From Chitinophagaceae bacterium UBA2791 (GTDB lineage Bacteria > Bacteroidota > Bacteroidia > Chitinophagales > Chitinophagaceae), in contig DEHV01000073.1 in NCBI GenBank assembly GCA_002352105.1, positions 8,666 to 67,756 of the forward strand: DNA of 59,091 nucleotides, in the 5' to 3' direction. The translations under genes and the position numbers were made by a program. Positions 1 to 7,091 of the stretch are shown one piece after another. The notes under the pieces were generated by a model. That model worked only from the letters and a program-made list of their open reading frames with translations, was not told the DNA's origin and made no database searches. How positions within the stretch are numbered: the stretch's first letter is position 1; every line of letters starts with the position of its first letter.

Positions 1-164
1 ACTTATTAAGTAGCCCAAGAATTTATCGGCATTTTCGTTCAAACCTCATCTGCATTCAAAATAAGACAATAGCGACAATGAAGATTCATAGCGCAAATCA
101 AATTGTGACCTCGCGTTTTGTTACCTTTTCCCAGCCATAAATCCTGTTGTTAGATCCTCTCCAA

Positions 165-201
165 AAACAAAAAAGCCCATAAAACCATCGTTCTATGAGC
201 T
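165..201 (-). terminator. Displaced original terminator of the tRNA-Met gene
   Basis: On the minus strand an 8-bp stem (AGCTCATA with TATGGGCT) is followed by a run of T (TTTTTTGTTTTT). It lies in host DNA just past the left attachment repeat, where the tRNA transcript would have ended before integration. A second hairpin (CCCGAC and GTCGGG, 217-243) lies between it and the repeat. The rest of 1-247 shows no gene. Confidence 0.6.
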
Positions 202-247
202 TCTAATGTTCAATTAACCCGACTTCGCCAAGGCTACGTCGGGCGCA

Positions 248-294
248 GTAGCGGAGCGGGGAGTTGAACCCCGGACCTCAGGGTTATGAATCCT
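248..294. repeat. Left attachment core, duplicate of the tRNA-Met 3' end
   Basis: These 47 bases are identical to 54575-54621. They correspond to the tRNA-Met gene from its anticodon arm to its discriminator base. The tRNA 5' half is missing here, so this copy is the displaced chromosomal 3' end and not a working gene. The stretch 295-423 is phage DNA without an evident gene; it is AT-rich and could hold integrase arm sites, but no clear repeat was identified. Confidence 0.95.
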
Positions 295-423
295 TTAAGG
301 CCCTTTTTCATTTTCCCTATCGCACGATGACAATGAGTTATATATTTTCGAATATTTAATTTCCCTCGTTTTCTCCCCCTTGTTTGAGGGTTTGTTATGG
401 GGTGTTTTTTTTAAAATAGAAAC

Positions 424-702
424 CTAATTGCAACTGCATTCGGGGTTGGGTATAAACTTGGTGTTTACAAAACCTTCCATGTAGGCTACGTTCTCTTTTG
501 GTAGATTATATTTTTCAGCAACTTTGTCCGCTGCCGCCTGATTGTAGTTTGCTGCCGCCATTAGCTTGTGCGTGCATTTAATAAAAACATACTCCCCGGT
601 TTCCTTTTCTGTGCCAAAAACGCAGCCGAAATCTTTTTTGGGATTATCTTCTTTTTTGCAACTGAGGGCAAATAGCAATAGAAAAACAGGTATATACTTC
701 AT
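424..702 (-). CDS. Small lipoprotein, possible lysogenic conversion or exclusion protein
   Basis: 92 residues. The N-terminus is a lipoprotein signal ending in a lipobox (LFALSC, modified Cys about residue 15), so the mature protein should be lipid-anchored in the envelope. The mature part has four further cysteines (GC near residue 27, KC near 43, and CSC at the end), suggesting disulfides in the periplasm or outside. It overlaps the upstream immunity gene by 4 bp and is in line with the CI-type regulator, so it is probably expressed in the lysogen. Other phages carry small lipoproteins that mask receptors (Cor, Llp), but no sequence match to those is claimed. Confidence 0.7.
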   Translation of the reverse strand: MKYIPVFLLLFALSCKKEDNPKKDFGCVFGTEKETGEYVFIKCTHKLMAAANYNQAAADKVAEKYNLPKENVAYMEGFVNTKFIPNPECSCN

Positions 703-1028
703 GATTTATTTAAAATTTTACTTTTTAGATCAGTAAATTCACTCTCTGTTAAAGCTCCTGAATTTCGCAAGTTTTGGAGTTTTATTAATTCATCGGTTGC
801 CGATGGGTTTGGTAAATTATTGGTAGAGTGGACGTTCACGGTTGGGGTTCCAGTATCTTTTGCTACAGCCCAAACAAGGGCGATAACCCAACCTATAACA
901 CTCCAACCTAAAAGCAGGTTTAGCGTGAATATCGCTATTACATTTTTCTTTTTCCATCCAACGAGGGTGGGCAAGAAATAAATAGCGAGACCGATAGCAA
1001 ACAGTAGCGCATAAGCGATTCCTTCCAT
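699..1028 (-). CDS. Superinfection immunity membrane protein (Imm-like) with C-terminal SHOCT-like segment
   Basis: About 109 residues from the ATG at 1028; a longer frame back to 1187 exists, but its extra 53 residues are basic and unlike the family. Two hydrophobic segments flank a short basic turn, in the pattern LAIYFLPTLVGWKKK followed by NLLLGWSVIGWVIALVWA. This matches the T4 Imm-type superinfection immunity family, which hinders entry of DNA from related phages at the inner membrane. The last 30 residues (LQNLRNSGALTESEFTDLK) look like a SHOCT motif, often found at the ends of membrane proteins. The gene sits downstream of the CI-type regulator on the same strand, fitting expression during lysogeny. 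Confidence 0.8.
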   Translation of the reverse strand: MEGIAYALLFAIGLAIYFLPTLVGWKKKNVIAIFTLNLLLGWSVIGWVIALVWAVAKDTGTPTVNVHSTNNLPNPSATDELIKLQNLRNSGALTESEFTDLKSKILNKS

Positions 1029-1192
1029 TGTTAAGGGGTTTAGTGATAGTAAAATGGTAATTATCCTTCGTAAAAGTACGATTGCTGTTCGGTGTTCCCT
1101 ATAGTATATTGGAGACCCTTTTCCTTGAAACTCCATGCCAGTTTTCCTGTGTCTTTTACTAATCCCAAACCCAAACGGCATGTCCAAAACTT

Positions 1193-1726
1193 CTACTCCT
1201 CCTTGCCTGACTTGCGCCCTGAAGTCGTATTGCTGGGCCTCCCGGGCTGGTTCTGCCCCGCTTTTTTGTATTCCGGATTCAACCCTTTACTCAGCTGCTC
1301 AACGGTTCGTGAGTAAGGATTGGATTTTTTTTCTTCGCTACTCGCTGACGTTTCGCTTGAACTGATGCCTTTGTGGTACTCTTCAACAATAGCCCTAAGC
1401 TCATCCAGCTCCTTAAGGTTCTCTTTGAGCCGGGCTATTTCGCTTTTTTGAAGTTCAATTAAATTTCGCTGGGAATCGATAAGGTCGTCTTTTAATGAAG
1501 TATCGCCGCTTTCGTGTTCTTTCGTGTTCTTTTTAAAGTACCCCGGAAATGCGGCAGCTAACTTTCTTACCATTCGGGATTTATTAAGGTTAATTGGGTC
1601 CGTGCTATTAATCGTTGTGCTCAAATAACTACGCCCTACAGAGGCTTTCAAGGCAATAGATTTAATATCCAGCCCTTCAAATTCTGTTATTTTTTCAATT
1701 ATTCTCTTTAAATCAACACTATCCAT
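1193..1726 (-). CDS. CI-type phage regulator, N-terminal HTH plus coiled coil
   Basis: 177 residues. Residues 1-60 look like a helix-turn-helix (segments IALKASVGRSYLSTTIN and the following helix). Residues 75-125 form a charged coiled coil (IDSQRNLIELQKSEIARLK and on), suited to dimerisation, and the tail is low-complexity, rich in S, K and G. It is divergent from a Cro-like gene across a 113-bp region full of repeats, the classic arrangement for the lysogeny repressor. It lacks a peptidase S24 domain, so it would not self-cleave in the LexA/CI manner. The repressor role is inferred from position. Confidence 0.65.
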   Translation of the reverse strand: MDSVDLKRIIEKITEFEGLDIKSIALKASVGRSYLSTTINSTDPINLNKSRMVRKLAAAFPGYFKKNTKEHESGDTSLKDDLIDSQRNLIELQKSEIARLKENLKELDELRAIVEEYHKGISSSETSASSEEKKSNPYSRTVEQLSKGLNPEYKKAGQNQPGRPSNTTSGRKSGKEE

Positions 1727-1839
1727 TGCAAAATGTTCAACGTTTGTATGTGTTTGTTGAATGTTTTCTAAATGTCCTTAATGTGTTCTTTTATGTTCTT
1801 TTTGGTTTTATATTTGTTCTCGTAAACGAACTCAAATAT
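1727..1839. promoter_or_regulatory. Divergent lysogeny control region
   Basis: A rightward -7 element TATATTTG lies at 1809-1816 and would start a transcript near 1821, ahead of the Cro-like gene. An inverted repeat TTCAAC (1736-1741) and GTTGAA (1756-1761) lies next to the start of the CI-type gene. Short direct repeats TGTTCTTTT/TGTTCTTTTT occur at 1783-1803, and GTTC/GAAC elements in the leader at 1816-1831. Together these look like operator sites for the two divergent regulators. No clear leftward -7 element was found. Confidence 0.55.
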
Positions 1840-2025
1840 ATGAAACAGAATAACACATCTACGGATACAAGGCCTGTTCAGTTCAGCGGGGTTGTCATAG
1901 GGGCTTTAGCTGATGCGTTCGGAAAACACATTTCAACGATAGAAAGATGGATTGCTGCGGAGGATGACAGGCTGACCAGTGATAAAGCTAAAAAGGTGTA
2001 CGAGCAATTCGGTCAGAACCCCTGA
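1840..2025 (+). CDS. Cro-like small DNA-binding protein
   Basis: 61 residues from the ATG at 1840; an upstream in-frame ATG at 1726 would add a hydrophobic, control-region-encoded stretch and is rejected. The middle (ALADAFGKHISTIERWI) reads as a helix-turn-helix with a recognition helix around STIERW. It is the first gene rightward of the control region and divergent from the CI-type gene, which suggests the Cro-like early switch protein. Function rests on position and the short HTH. Confidence 0.65.
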   Translation: MKQNNTSTDTRPVQFSGVVIGALADAFGKHISTIERWIAAEDDRLTSDKAKKVYEQFGQNP

Positions 2026-2071
2026 TGTGGATTTGCCGCAAAGATACTATCAAATTTCATTTTTCAAAAAC

Positions 2072-2275
2072 ATGTCAACCATAAACGCATTACTCGAACT
2101 GGAAGCACTGGCCGAACTCATTCAGCAGAAAGCCGCCGCTTTCAAGGAAGATTGTCGTCGTGAGAGACGCAAGCTGGAAGGAGTTTCTACCCCTTCCAGC
2201 GCCCGGAAGGGTCTTACGGCGCTGGAGAGAATGAATATCGTATCACGTAGGAGAATCAAAACCCAAACAGCATGA
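2072..2275 (+). CDS. Small basic early protein, unknown
   Basis: 67 residues from the ATG at 2072, preceded by the A/T-rich leader ttttcaaaaac that recurs before several genes here. The N-terminal half is a predicted helix (INALLELEALAELIQQKAAAF) and the rest is strongly basic (RRERRK, RRRIK). An in-frame ATG at 1979 lies inside the Cro-like gene and is unlikely. No family is recognised. It is compatible with a small nucleic-acid-binding early protein. Confidence 0.55.
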   Translation: MSTINALLELEALAELIQQKAAAFKEDCRRERRKLEGVSTPSSARKGLTALERMNIVSRRRIKTQTA

Positions 2276-2538
2276 TCCTAAAGCACACCGCGTCTCAAAA
2301 CGACCGATTTGGTTTTTTACAGTCGGACCTGATCATAACGGTAGACTACAACTTTTGGGACCGCAAGGTTGATTCGATCATCCGGGTCGAGACCTACGAC
2401 CATAAGCATAAGCATTACACCGACATCACGGTTCTGATGTATAACGACTTTTTTGAGATGCTCATGGAAATGGTCAATAGCGTGAACTGGCAGGGGATGG
2501 CCACAATAAAAATGAAACCAAAAATATCATACGCATGA
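2272..2538 (+). CDS. Hypothetical early protein, 88 residues
   Basis: The start ATG overlaps the stop of the preceding gene by 4 bp, and its own stop overlaps the next start by 4 bp, so translation is probably coupled. The product has a run of beta-type residues (DLIITVDYNFWDRKVDSII) and an aromatic, His-rich centre (YDHKHKHY). No signal or membrane segment. No family recognised. Confidence 0.6.
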   Translation: MILKHTASQNDRFGFLQSDLIITVDYNFWDRKVDSIIRVETYDHKHKHYTDITVLMYNDFFEMLMEMVNSVNWQGMATIKMKPKISYA

Positions 2539-2837
2539 GCCAGGCCCTTATCAATCATATTATCGCTTTCCTCAGCATGCTGTTTGCCGGCCTGATCATT
2601 TTGGCCTGGCTTTCAAAAAAGGAGGTTTCTGTTTTCCTGGAAAAGGAGTGTTACGCCGAAGCGAATAAGTTCCGACGCAGGATACGGAAGGCGAGCAATC
2701 CGGATGAGCTTAAAAAGATTGAAGGCGACATTAACGCTTTCTGTAAAAAGAAAAAGTATAAATGCATTGAGGGTCTGGAAGGTATAAGCGGAGAGCTGCA
2801 CAGCTTTGTGCAGATGCGGCGGACGGATCTCAATTAA
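2535..2837 (+). CDS. Single-pass membrane early protein, 100 residues
   Basis: Residues 5-27 form one hydrophobic segment (LINHIIAFLSMLFAGLIILAW), followed by a charged cytoplasm-type tail with KKKKYK near residue 75. It is the last gene before the phage tRNA and is coupled to the gene upstream by a 4-bp overlap. No family recognised; it might act at the inner membrane during takeover or exclusion. Confidence 0.6.
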   Translation: MSQALINHIIAFLSMLFAGLIILAWLSKKEVSVFLEKECYAEANKFRRRIRKASNPDELKKIEGDINAFCKKKKYKCIEGLEGISGELHSFVQMRRTDLN

Positions 2838-2932
2838 GATAGGGGCATCGATGCCTGGACCGGCCAGGGCCCTATAACGGTACAGCTGGTCATTTTTAAA
2901 GTTCTTTTTTGTCATCTGTCAATCAATCATGC

Positions 2933-2954
2933 CCAGGCCGTTTCCACGGCCTGG
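2933..2954 (+). promoter_or_regulatory. Stable hairpin in the 5' leader of the phage tRNA
   Basis: A perfect 9-bp stem (CCAGGCCGT with ACGGCCTGG) and a TTCC loop ends five bases before the tRNA 5' end. No T run follows, so it is not a normal terminator. A comparable hairpin lies just 5' of the tmRNA-like RNA at 19174-19197. A role in RNase P or other end processing is possible. The rest of 2838-2932 shows no gene. Confidence 0.5.
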
Positions 2955-2959
2955 TAAAT

Positions 2960-3032
2960 AGCGCGGTAGAGAAGCGGTCATCTCGCTTGGCTCATAACCA
3001 GGAGGTCGGAGGTTCGAATCCTCCCTGCGCCA
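2960..3032 (+). tRNA. Phage tRNA-Met (CAT) with initiator-type features
   Basis: The 73-nt cloverleaf reads as acceptor AGCGCGG with CTGCGCC, D stem GAGA with TCTC, anticodon stem CTTGG with CCAGG around loop CTCATAA, variable region AGGTC, and T stem GGAGG with CCTCC around TTCGAAT. Two features are those of initiator tRNAs: position 1:72 is an A-C mismatch, and the D stem has A11-U24 (elongators have pyrimidine 11 and purine 24). The anticodon stem has two of the three consecutive G-C pairs of initiators (G30-C40, G31-C39). CCA is not encoded. The alternative is an elongator Met or an Ile2 tRNA. Confidence 0.85.
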
Positions 3033-3106
3033 CACTCTTTAAATGCGGACGGTTTCAATCAGGGGCGTCCATGGCGCCCCACTTTTAAAAATCAATTTTC
3101 AAAAAT

Positions 3107-3457
3107 ATGCAACAAGAAAAATTCGACTTATGGTGCCTGGTTGAACTCTTCGGACACCAACGCATTGCAGGCAGGGTAACAGAGCAAACAATTGGCGGCG
3201 CCTCTATGCTTCGCGTAGATGTTCCGGCAACCGAAAAGCAGCCGGCCTTTACCAGGTTGTTTAACCCTTCAGCCATTTACGCAATCAACCCGGTTGACGA
3301 AGAAACCGCCATGTATTACGTAAACAACCTGGACAATAAGCCGATCCAAGCCTGGGATGTGAAGGAGATGCTGAAGCGAAATGATCAGCTGCGCCTGGGT
3401 GAAGCGGTCCAGGAAAGAGCGTCGGAAGATAATCACGATTACGATACTGACTTTTAA
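3107..3457 (+). CDS. Hypothetical early phage protein, 116 residues
   Basis: Start ATG after the leader ttttcaaaaat. The first half is a compact beta-type domain (FDLWCLVELFGHQRIAGRV) with few charges; the end is acidic (SEDNHDYDTDF). No signal, membrane segment or catalytic motif is visible. It opens the early operon downstream of the tRNA. Function unknown. Confidence 0.65.
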   Translation: MQQEKFDLWCLVELFGHQRIAGRVTEQTIGGASMLRVDVPATEKQPAFTRLFNPSAIYAINPVDEETAMYYVNNLDNKPIQAWDVKEMLKRNDQLRLGEAVQERASEDNHDYDTDF

Positions 3458-3479
3458 TACTCACCAAAAAAAATAAACG

Positions 3480-3593
3480 ATGAACGACGTAATCATGCGC
3501 GACTTTATGCAGGCTCTTACAAACATGGGGATCGGAATTGCGATGGCATGCGCCGCGCTCTATTTCGGAATGAAAATTTTTAAAAAAAAGTAG
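3480..3593 (+). CDS. 37-residue membrane peptide
   Basis: The frame runs from the ATG at 3480 to the TAG at 3591. Residues 12-31 form a hydrophobic, Gly/Ala-rich segment (TNMGIGIAMACAALYFGM) followed by KIFKKK, a typical positive-inside anchor. It is packed 22 bp after the preceding stop and 3 bp before the next start, which supports translation. Function unknown. Confidence 0.5.
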   Translation: MNDVIMRDFMQALTNMGIGIAMACAALYFGMKIFKKK

Positions 3594-3596
3594 GCT

Positions 3597-3821
3597 ATGA
3601 CATTTCACGAGACAGTATCGGCAATCATTACCTGGACGGACGCCAGCACAACGAAAGAACAGCTGAACCTTATGCGCGACGTTGTTGATCGCTTCTTAAG
3701 AGAGCGGTTCAGATACCATGTAAGCAATCAGGATATGTGTACCGCCGAAATGAATATATCTAATGCAATTAACGACAAAGAGTACGCGCTTGAGTTCTCC
3801 GCCGAACAGGCGTCATTATAA
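3597..3821 (+). CDS. Hypothetical protein, 74 residues
   Basis: A mostly helical small soluble protein (EQLNLMRDVVDRFLRERFRY) with an acidic pI. It lies directly between the membrane peptide gene and a strong terminator, so it closes this early transcription unit. No family recognised. Confidence 0.6.
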   Translation: MTFHETVSAIITWTDASTTKEQLNLMRDVVDRFLRERFRYHVSNQDMCTAEMNISNAINDKEYALEFSAEQASL

Positions 3822-3827
3822 ACAAAA

Positions 3828-3857
3828 AAGCGGGGTGACCGCCCCGCTTCCTTTTTG
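3828..3857 (+). terminator. Rho-independent terminator of the first early unit
   Basis: An 8-bp stem AAGCGGGG with CCCCGCTT around a 6-nt loop is followed by CCTTTTT. It separates the small early genes from the recombination operon that starts at 3896. Confidence 0.85.
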
Positions 3858-3895
3858 AATTCTATTTTAAGAAAAATAAAAAGCAAGACAAAATT

Positions 3896-5848
3896 ATGAA
3901 AATTCTCATTAAGCAATTATCGATCACAAACTTTAAAGGTATCAAAAGCCTGGAGGTCGATTTTGAAAGCGCCCAAACAAACATCTACGGCGACAATGCC
4001 ACCGGCAAAACCACTGTGTTTGACGCCTTTACCTGGCTCATGTTTGGCAAAGACAGCAGCGACCGGAAAGACTTCGATATTAAACCCTTGGATCGCAATG
4101 GCCGCAAAATTGATCGGACCGAAAACGAAGTTGCCGCGATCCTGGAGGTCGACGGAAAAACAATACCCCTGAAGCGCGTACAGCGCGAAAAGTGGGTAAA
4201 GAAAAAGGGCGCCCTGGAAGCCGAATTCACCGGCAATGAGCAGCTCTTTTACTGGAATGACGTTCCGCTTCAGGCTGGCGAATACCAGGCTAAAATCAAC
4301 CTCCTGTTGCAGGAGAACGTATTTAAGTTGATAACCAACACGCTTTATTTTAATTCGATGAAATGGCAGGATCGTCGCGCGGTCCTGATGGAAATGGCTG
4401 GCGATATTTCCAACGCCGAGCTGGCCGCTTCAGATAGCAGGTTTAACTCCCTGGTCGAAACCCTTTCGAATAAATCTTTATCGGAATTTAAAAAAGAGAT
4501 CGCGGCGAAGAAAAAGAAAATCAAGGATGATCTGGAAACCATCCCCGCGCGGATCGACGAGCTCAACAGGTCCATGCCCGCGGCGCTGGATTACATCGGC
4601 ATTAAAAGCCAGATAGCTTTCAACGAAGCGGAGATAAAAGCGATAGACGAACAGATCGCCGACCGGTCCAAGGCTTACGAAGCTGAATATCAGAAGGTCC
4701 AGGAGCATCAGAAAAAAGTACATGAATTACAGCTTCGTAAGGACCGCCTTTATTACGAAATAAAAGGCCAGTACGATCGCCTGCAGGTCGATGCAGGCAG
4801 GGAGCTGAGAGAAAAGTCTGCGGAACTGAAAACTGTTGAAAGGCAGATAGCTGATAAGCAGGCGGAGCTGAAGCGCGCAGAATCCCGGCTGGAGCTGTTG
4901 CAAAAACAAATGGCTGAAAAGCGGCAGGAATGGGAGAAAGTGAACGCCGATCAGCTAACATTTAACGAGCATGAATTTTCCTGCCCTACCTGCAAACGTG
5001 CATACGATACGCAGGATATCGATATTAAAAAGACCGAGCTGCTGGAAAACTTCAATCACGAAAAGACGCGCAAGCTGGTAACAATTACGGAGGTAGGTAA
5101 GTCCTACGCCCAGGATGCCGAGGCGGTCAAAAAAACAATAAAAGAGCTTACGCTTGATATTGAGCGCCTGGATGATCAAAAGCTTATTCTTACCGCGCAA
5201 TTGCAGGACCTGCAGAACCAGCAGACACAACCCGCGCAATCATTCGAGGATTTCCTTGCCGCCCGGGCCGATTACGCTGCAATTGTGCAGGAGGTTGAAA
5301 GTGTGCAGGCCGCTGTCCCCGAAGTGCAAAAACCTGATCTGGATAAGGATAAACAGGATAAAGCCCGCTTCGCTGCTGCCCTTGATGATCTTAAACGCCA
5401 GCTGGCAACAAAGGAACAGCGCGAACGCGCCCAGGTGCGCATTGCGGAATTGGAGACGAGTGAAAAGAGCCTGGCACAACAACTCGCAGACCTGGAAGGG
5501 CAGGAATTTCTGATCGCTGAATTTTCTAAGGCAAAGATCGATGCGATGGAAGCCCGTATTAACGGAAAGTTCAAGCTGGTAACCTTCAAGATGTTCAACA
5601 CGTTAATAAACGGCGGCGTAGAGGAAGCGTGCGAGGCCATGGTTAACGGCGTTCCTTTCTCCGGGCTTAATACTGCAATGAGAATTAATGCCGGCCTGGA
5701 CATCATCAATGCACTCTGCGAATACTACCAGGTTAACGCGCCAATATTTATTGACAACCGCGAGAGTATTACGGAGCTGATCGACTGCGACAGCCAGATT
5801 ATTAACCTGATCGTCACTCCGGGCCAGGCTGAGCTGCGGGTAGCGTAA
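3896..5848 (+). CDS. SMC/SbcC/Rad50-like ATPase
   Basis: 650 residues. The N-terminus is an ABC-type ATPase head with Walker A GDNATGKTT (residues 32-40). A long charged coiled coil spans about 190-560, broken at its apex by a C-x2-C pair (SCPTCKR, Cys 363 and 366), which resembles the zinc hook of Rad50/SbcC. The C-terminus gives the second half of the head, with a Walker B-like strand (IFIDNRESITE, about 615-626). Rad50-type proteins hold DNA ends and drive a partner nuclease. The partner is probably nearby: RecT follows directly, then an MBL-fold hydrolase and a DnaQ-like exonuclease. No SbcD-type phosphoesterase is present. Confidence 0.85.
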   Translation: MKILIKQLSITNFKGIKSLEVDFESAQTNIYGDNATGKTTVFDAFTWLMFGKDSSDRKDFDIKPLDRNGRKIDRTENEVAAILEVDGKTIPLKRVQREKWVKKKGALEAEFTGNEQLFYWNDVPLQAGEYQAKINLLLQENVFKLITNTLYFNSMKWQDRRAVLMEMAGDISNAELAASDSRFNSLVETLSNKSLSEFKKEIAAKKKKIKDDLETIPARIDELNRSMPAALDYIGIKSQIAFNEAEIKAIDEQIADRSKAYEAEYQKVQEHQKKVHELQLRKDRLYYEIKGQYDRLQVDAGRELREKSAELKTVERQIADKQAELKRAESRLELLQKQMAEKRQEWEKVNADQLTFNEHEFSCPTCKRAYDTQDIDIKKTELLENFNHEKTRKLVTITEVGKSYAQDAEAVKKTIKELTLDIERLDDQKLILTAQLQDLQNQQTQPAQSFEDFLAARADYAAIVQEVESVQAAVPEVQKPDLDKDKQDKARFAAALDDLKRQLATKEQRERAQVRIAELETSEKSLAQQLADLEGQEFLIAEFSKAKIDAMEARINGKFKLVTFKMFNTLINGGVEEACEAMVNGVPFSGLNTAMRINAGLDIINALCEYYQVNAPIFIDNRESITELIDCDSQIINLIVTPGQAELRVA

Positions 5849-5877
5849 CCATATTATTCAACTCAAAATTTTTCACA

Positions 5878-6873
5878 ATGGCAAACATGCTGGCCCCTAA
5901 TGGGCAACAAAAACAAAAGCAGCCGGCGCCCCCGGCACAGAACCAACAGGCAGCGCCTCCGGCGAAGATGACGGAAAGCACTATCGATAATGTTTTGAAC
6001 AAAGTAGCAAAGTATGTCGACGAAGGCGAACTGCATCTTCCTGCTAATTACAGCGCACAGAATGCTGTCCGCAGCGCCTACCTGGCATTGCAGGAGCTTA
6101 CCGACCGAAATAATAAGCCAGTCCTTCAGGCGTGTACCAGGGAAAGCGTAGTGAACGCGCTGTACGAGATGGTTACGCAGGGGCTGAGTTACACTAAAGG
6201 GCAATGTTATTTTATCCCTTACGGCGATAAGCTATCCTGCGACATTTCTTACCTCGGCAATATTGCGATCGCTAAGCGCGACGCGGATGTAAAGGATGTG
6301 CATGCAATGTGTGTGTACGAGGATGATGAATTTACCTACGAGATCGACCGCGGACAATATAAGGTACTTACCCATAAGCAGCTCATCGGTAACGTGGTCC
6401 CGGAGAAACTTCTGGGCGCCTACTGCATCGTCGATTTCAATGCCGGTCATTCAAAGACCGAGATTATGACCATGCAGCAAATTCGCACCGCCTGGGCCCA
6501 GGGCGCAACGAAGGGCAACTCCCCGGCGCATCAGAAGTTTCCCGACCAGATGGCTATGAAAACAGTTATCAACCGTGCGCTGAAGATCGATACCGCAAGT
6601 ACAGACGATCGCGCGTTGCTGGTCCATCGCCAGGACGCATTCGCCGCCAATGTACAGGCGGATATCAAACAGAACGCCAACAAAAGCAGTATTGGATTCC
6701 GGCAGAATACAGAGGAAGCGACAGACTACACGGTTGTAGATCCGCAACCAGCTCAGCATCCGGATCCTAAGACCCCCGCTGATCCCGACCCGGCGCCGCA
6801 GCAGGACCTTAATAACAATATTTCGCGGCAGCAGAATCCTGCGGCAACTCAAACCCTTGGACCCGGATTCTAA
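5878..6873 (+). CDS. recT: RecT-family single-strand annealing protein
   Basis: 331 residues. The core (about 25-265) shows the RecT pattern: a helical start, then RESVVNALYEMVTQGLSY, CYFIPYGDKLSCDISYLG, and a final HQKFPDQMAMKTVINRALK. RecT anneals complementary single strands and promotes strand invasion during phage recombination. The ends are low-complexity (Q/P-rich at both termini). RecE is absent, so the 5'-3' resection partner must be another protein, perhaps the ATPase upstream with a downstream nuclease. The start follows an A/T-rich leader (ttcacaATG). Confidence 0.92.
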   Translation: MANMLAPNGQQKQKQPAPPAQNQQAAPPAKMTESTIDNVLNKVAKYVDEGELHLPANYSAQNAVRSAYLALQELTDRNNKPVLQACTRESVVNALYEMVTQGLSYTKGQCYFIPYGDKLSCDISYLGNIAIAKRDADVKDVHAMCVYEDDEFTYEIDRGQYKVLTHKQLIGNVVPEKLLGAYCIVDFNAGHSKTEIMTMQQIRTAWAQGATKGNSPAHQKFPDQMAMKTVINRALKIDTASTDDRALLVHRQDAFAANVQADIKQNANKSSIGFRQNTEEATDYTVVDPQPAQHPDPKTPADPDPAPQQDLNNNISRQQNPAATQTLGPGF

Positions 6874-7091
6874 TGAGAGTAAGTAAGAATATACGCCGCG
6901 GATCCCTGATCGATGATTTCAACGAGCTGGTACAGCTGGCAGAGGATAGATGTGCGGTCGTAGTGTACATGGGTGGCTCTCATTTTGTTCGACCCGCTGC
7001 CTTCATGCTTAATTGGTCAGTTGCGCAAATCTTAAGAACTAAAATTTACCACGCCCTTCCAATCAAAGATGACACTGAAAGTAATAAATAG
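6873..7091 (+). CDS. Hypothetical protein, 72 residues
   Basis: The start ATG overlaps the recT stop, and the C-terminal codons overlap the next gene by 23 bp, so the gene is embedded in the operon. The product is a small soluble protein with a hydrophobic centre (CAVVVYMGG). No family recognised. Confidence 0.55.
   Translation: MRVSKNIRRGSLIDDFNELVQLAEDRCAVVVYMGGSHFVRPAAFMLNWSVAQILRTKIYHALPIKDDTESNK

Noticed and set aside
699..1187. Longer form of the immunity protein starting at 1187
   Set aside because: The extra N-terminal residues are basic and unlike the family; the ATG at 1028 leads straight into the first membrane segment.
1726..1839. Upstream extension of the Cro-like gene
   Set aside because: It would translate the divergent control region and downstream of the predicted promoter only the ATG at 1840 is available.
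4620..4961. Long minus-strand frames inside the ATPase, helicase, terminase and other genes
   Set aside because: They mirror plus-strand genes with strong family motifs and show no motifs of their own.
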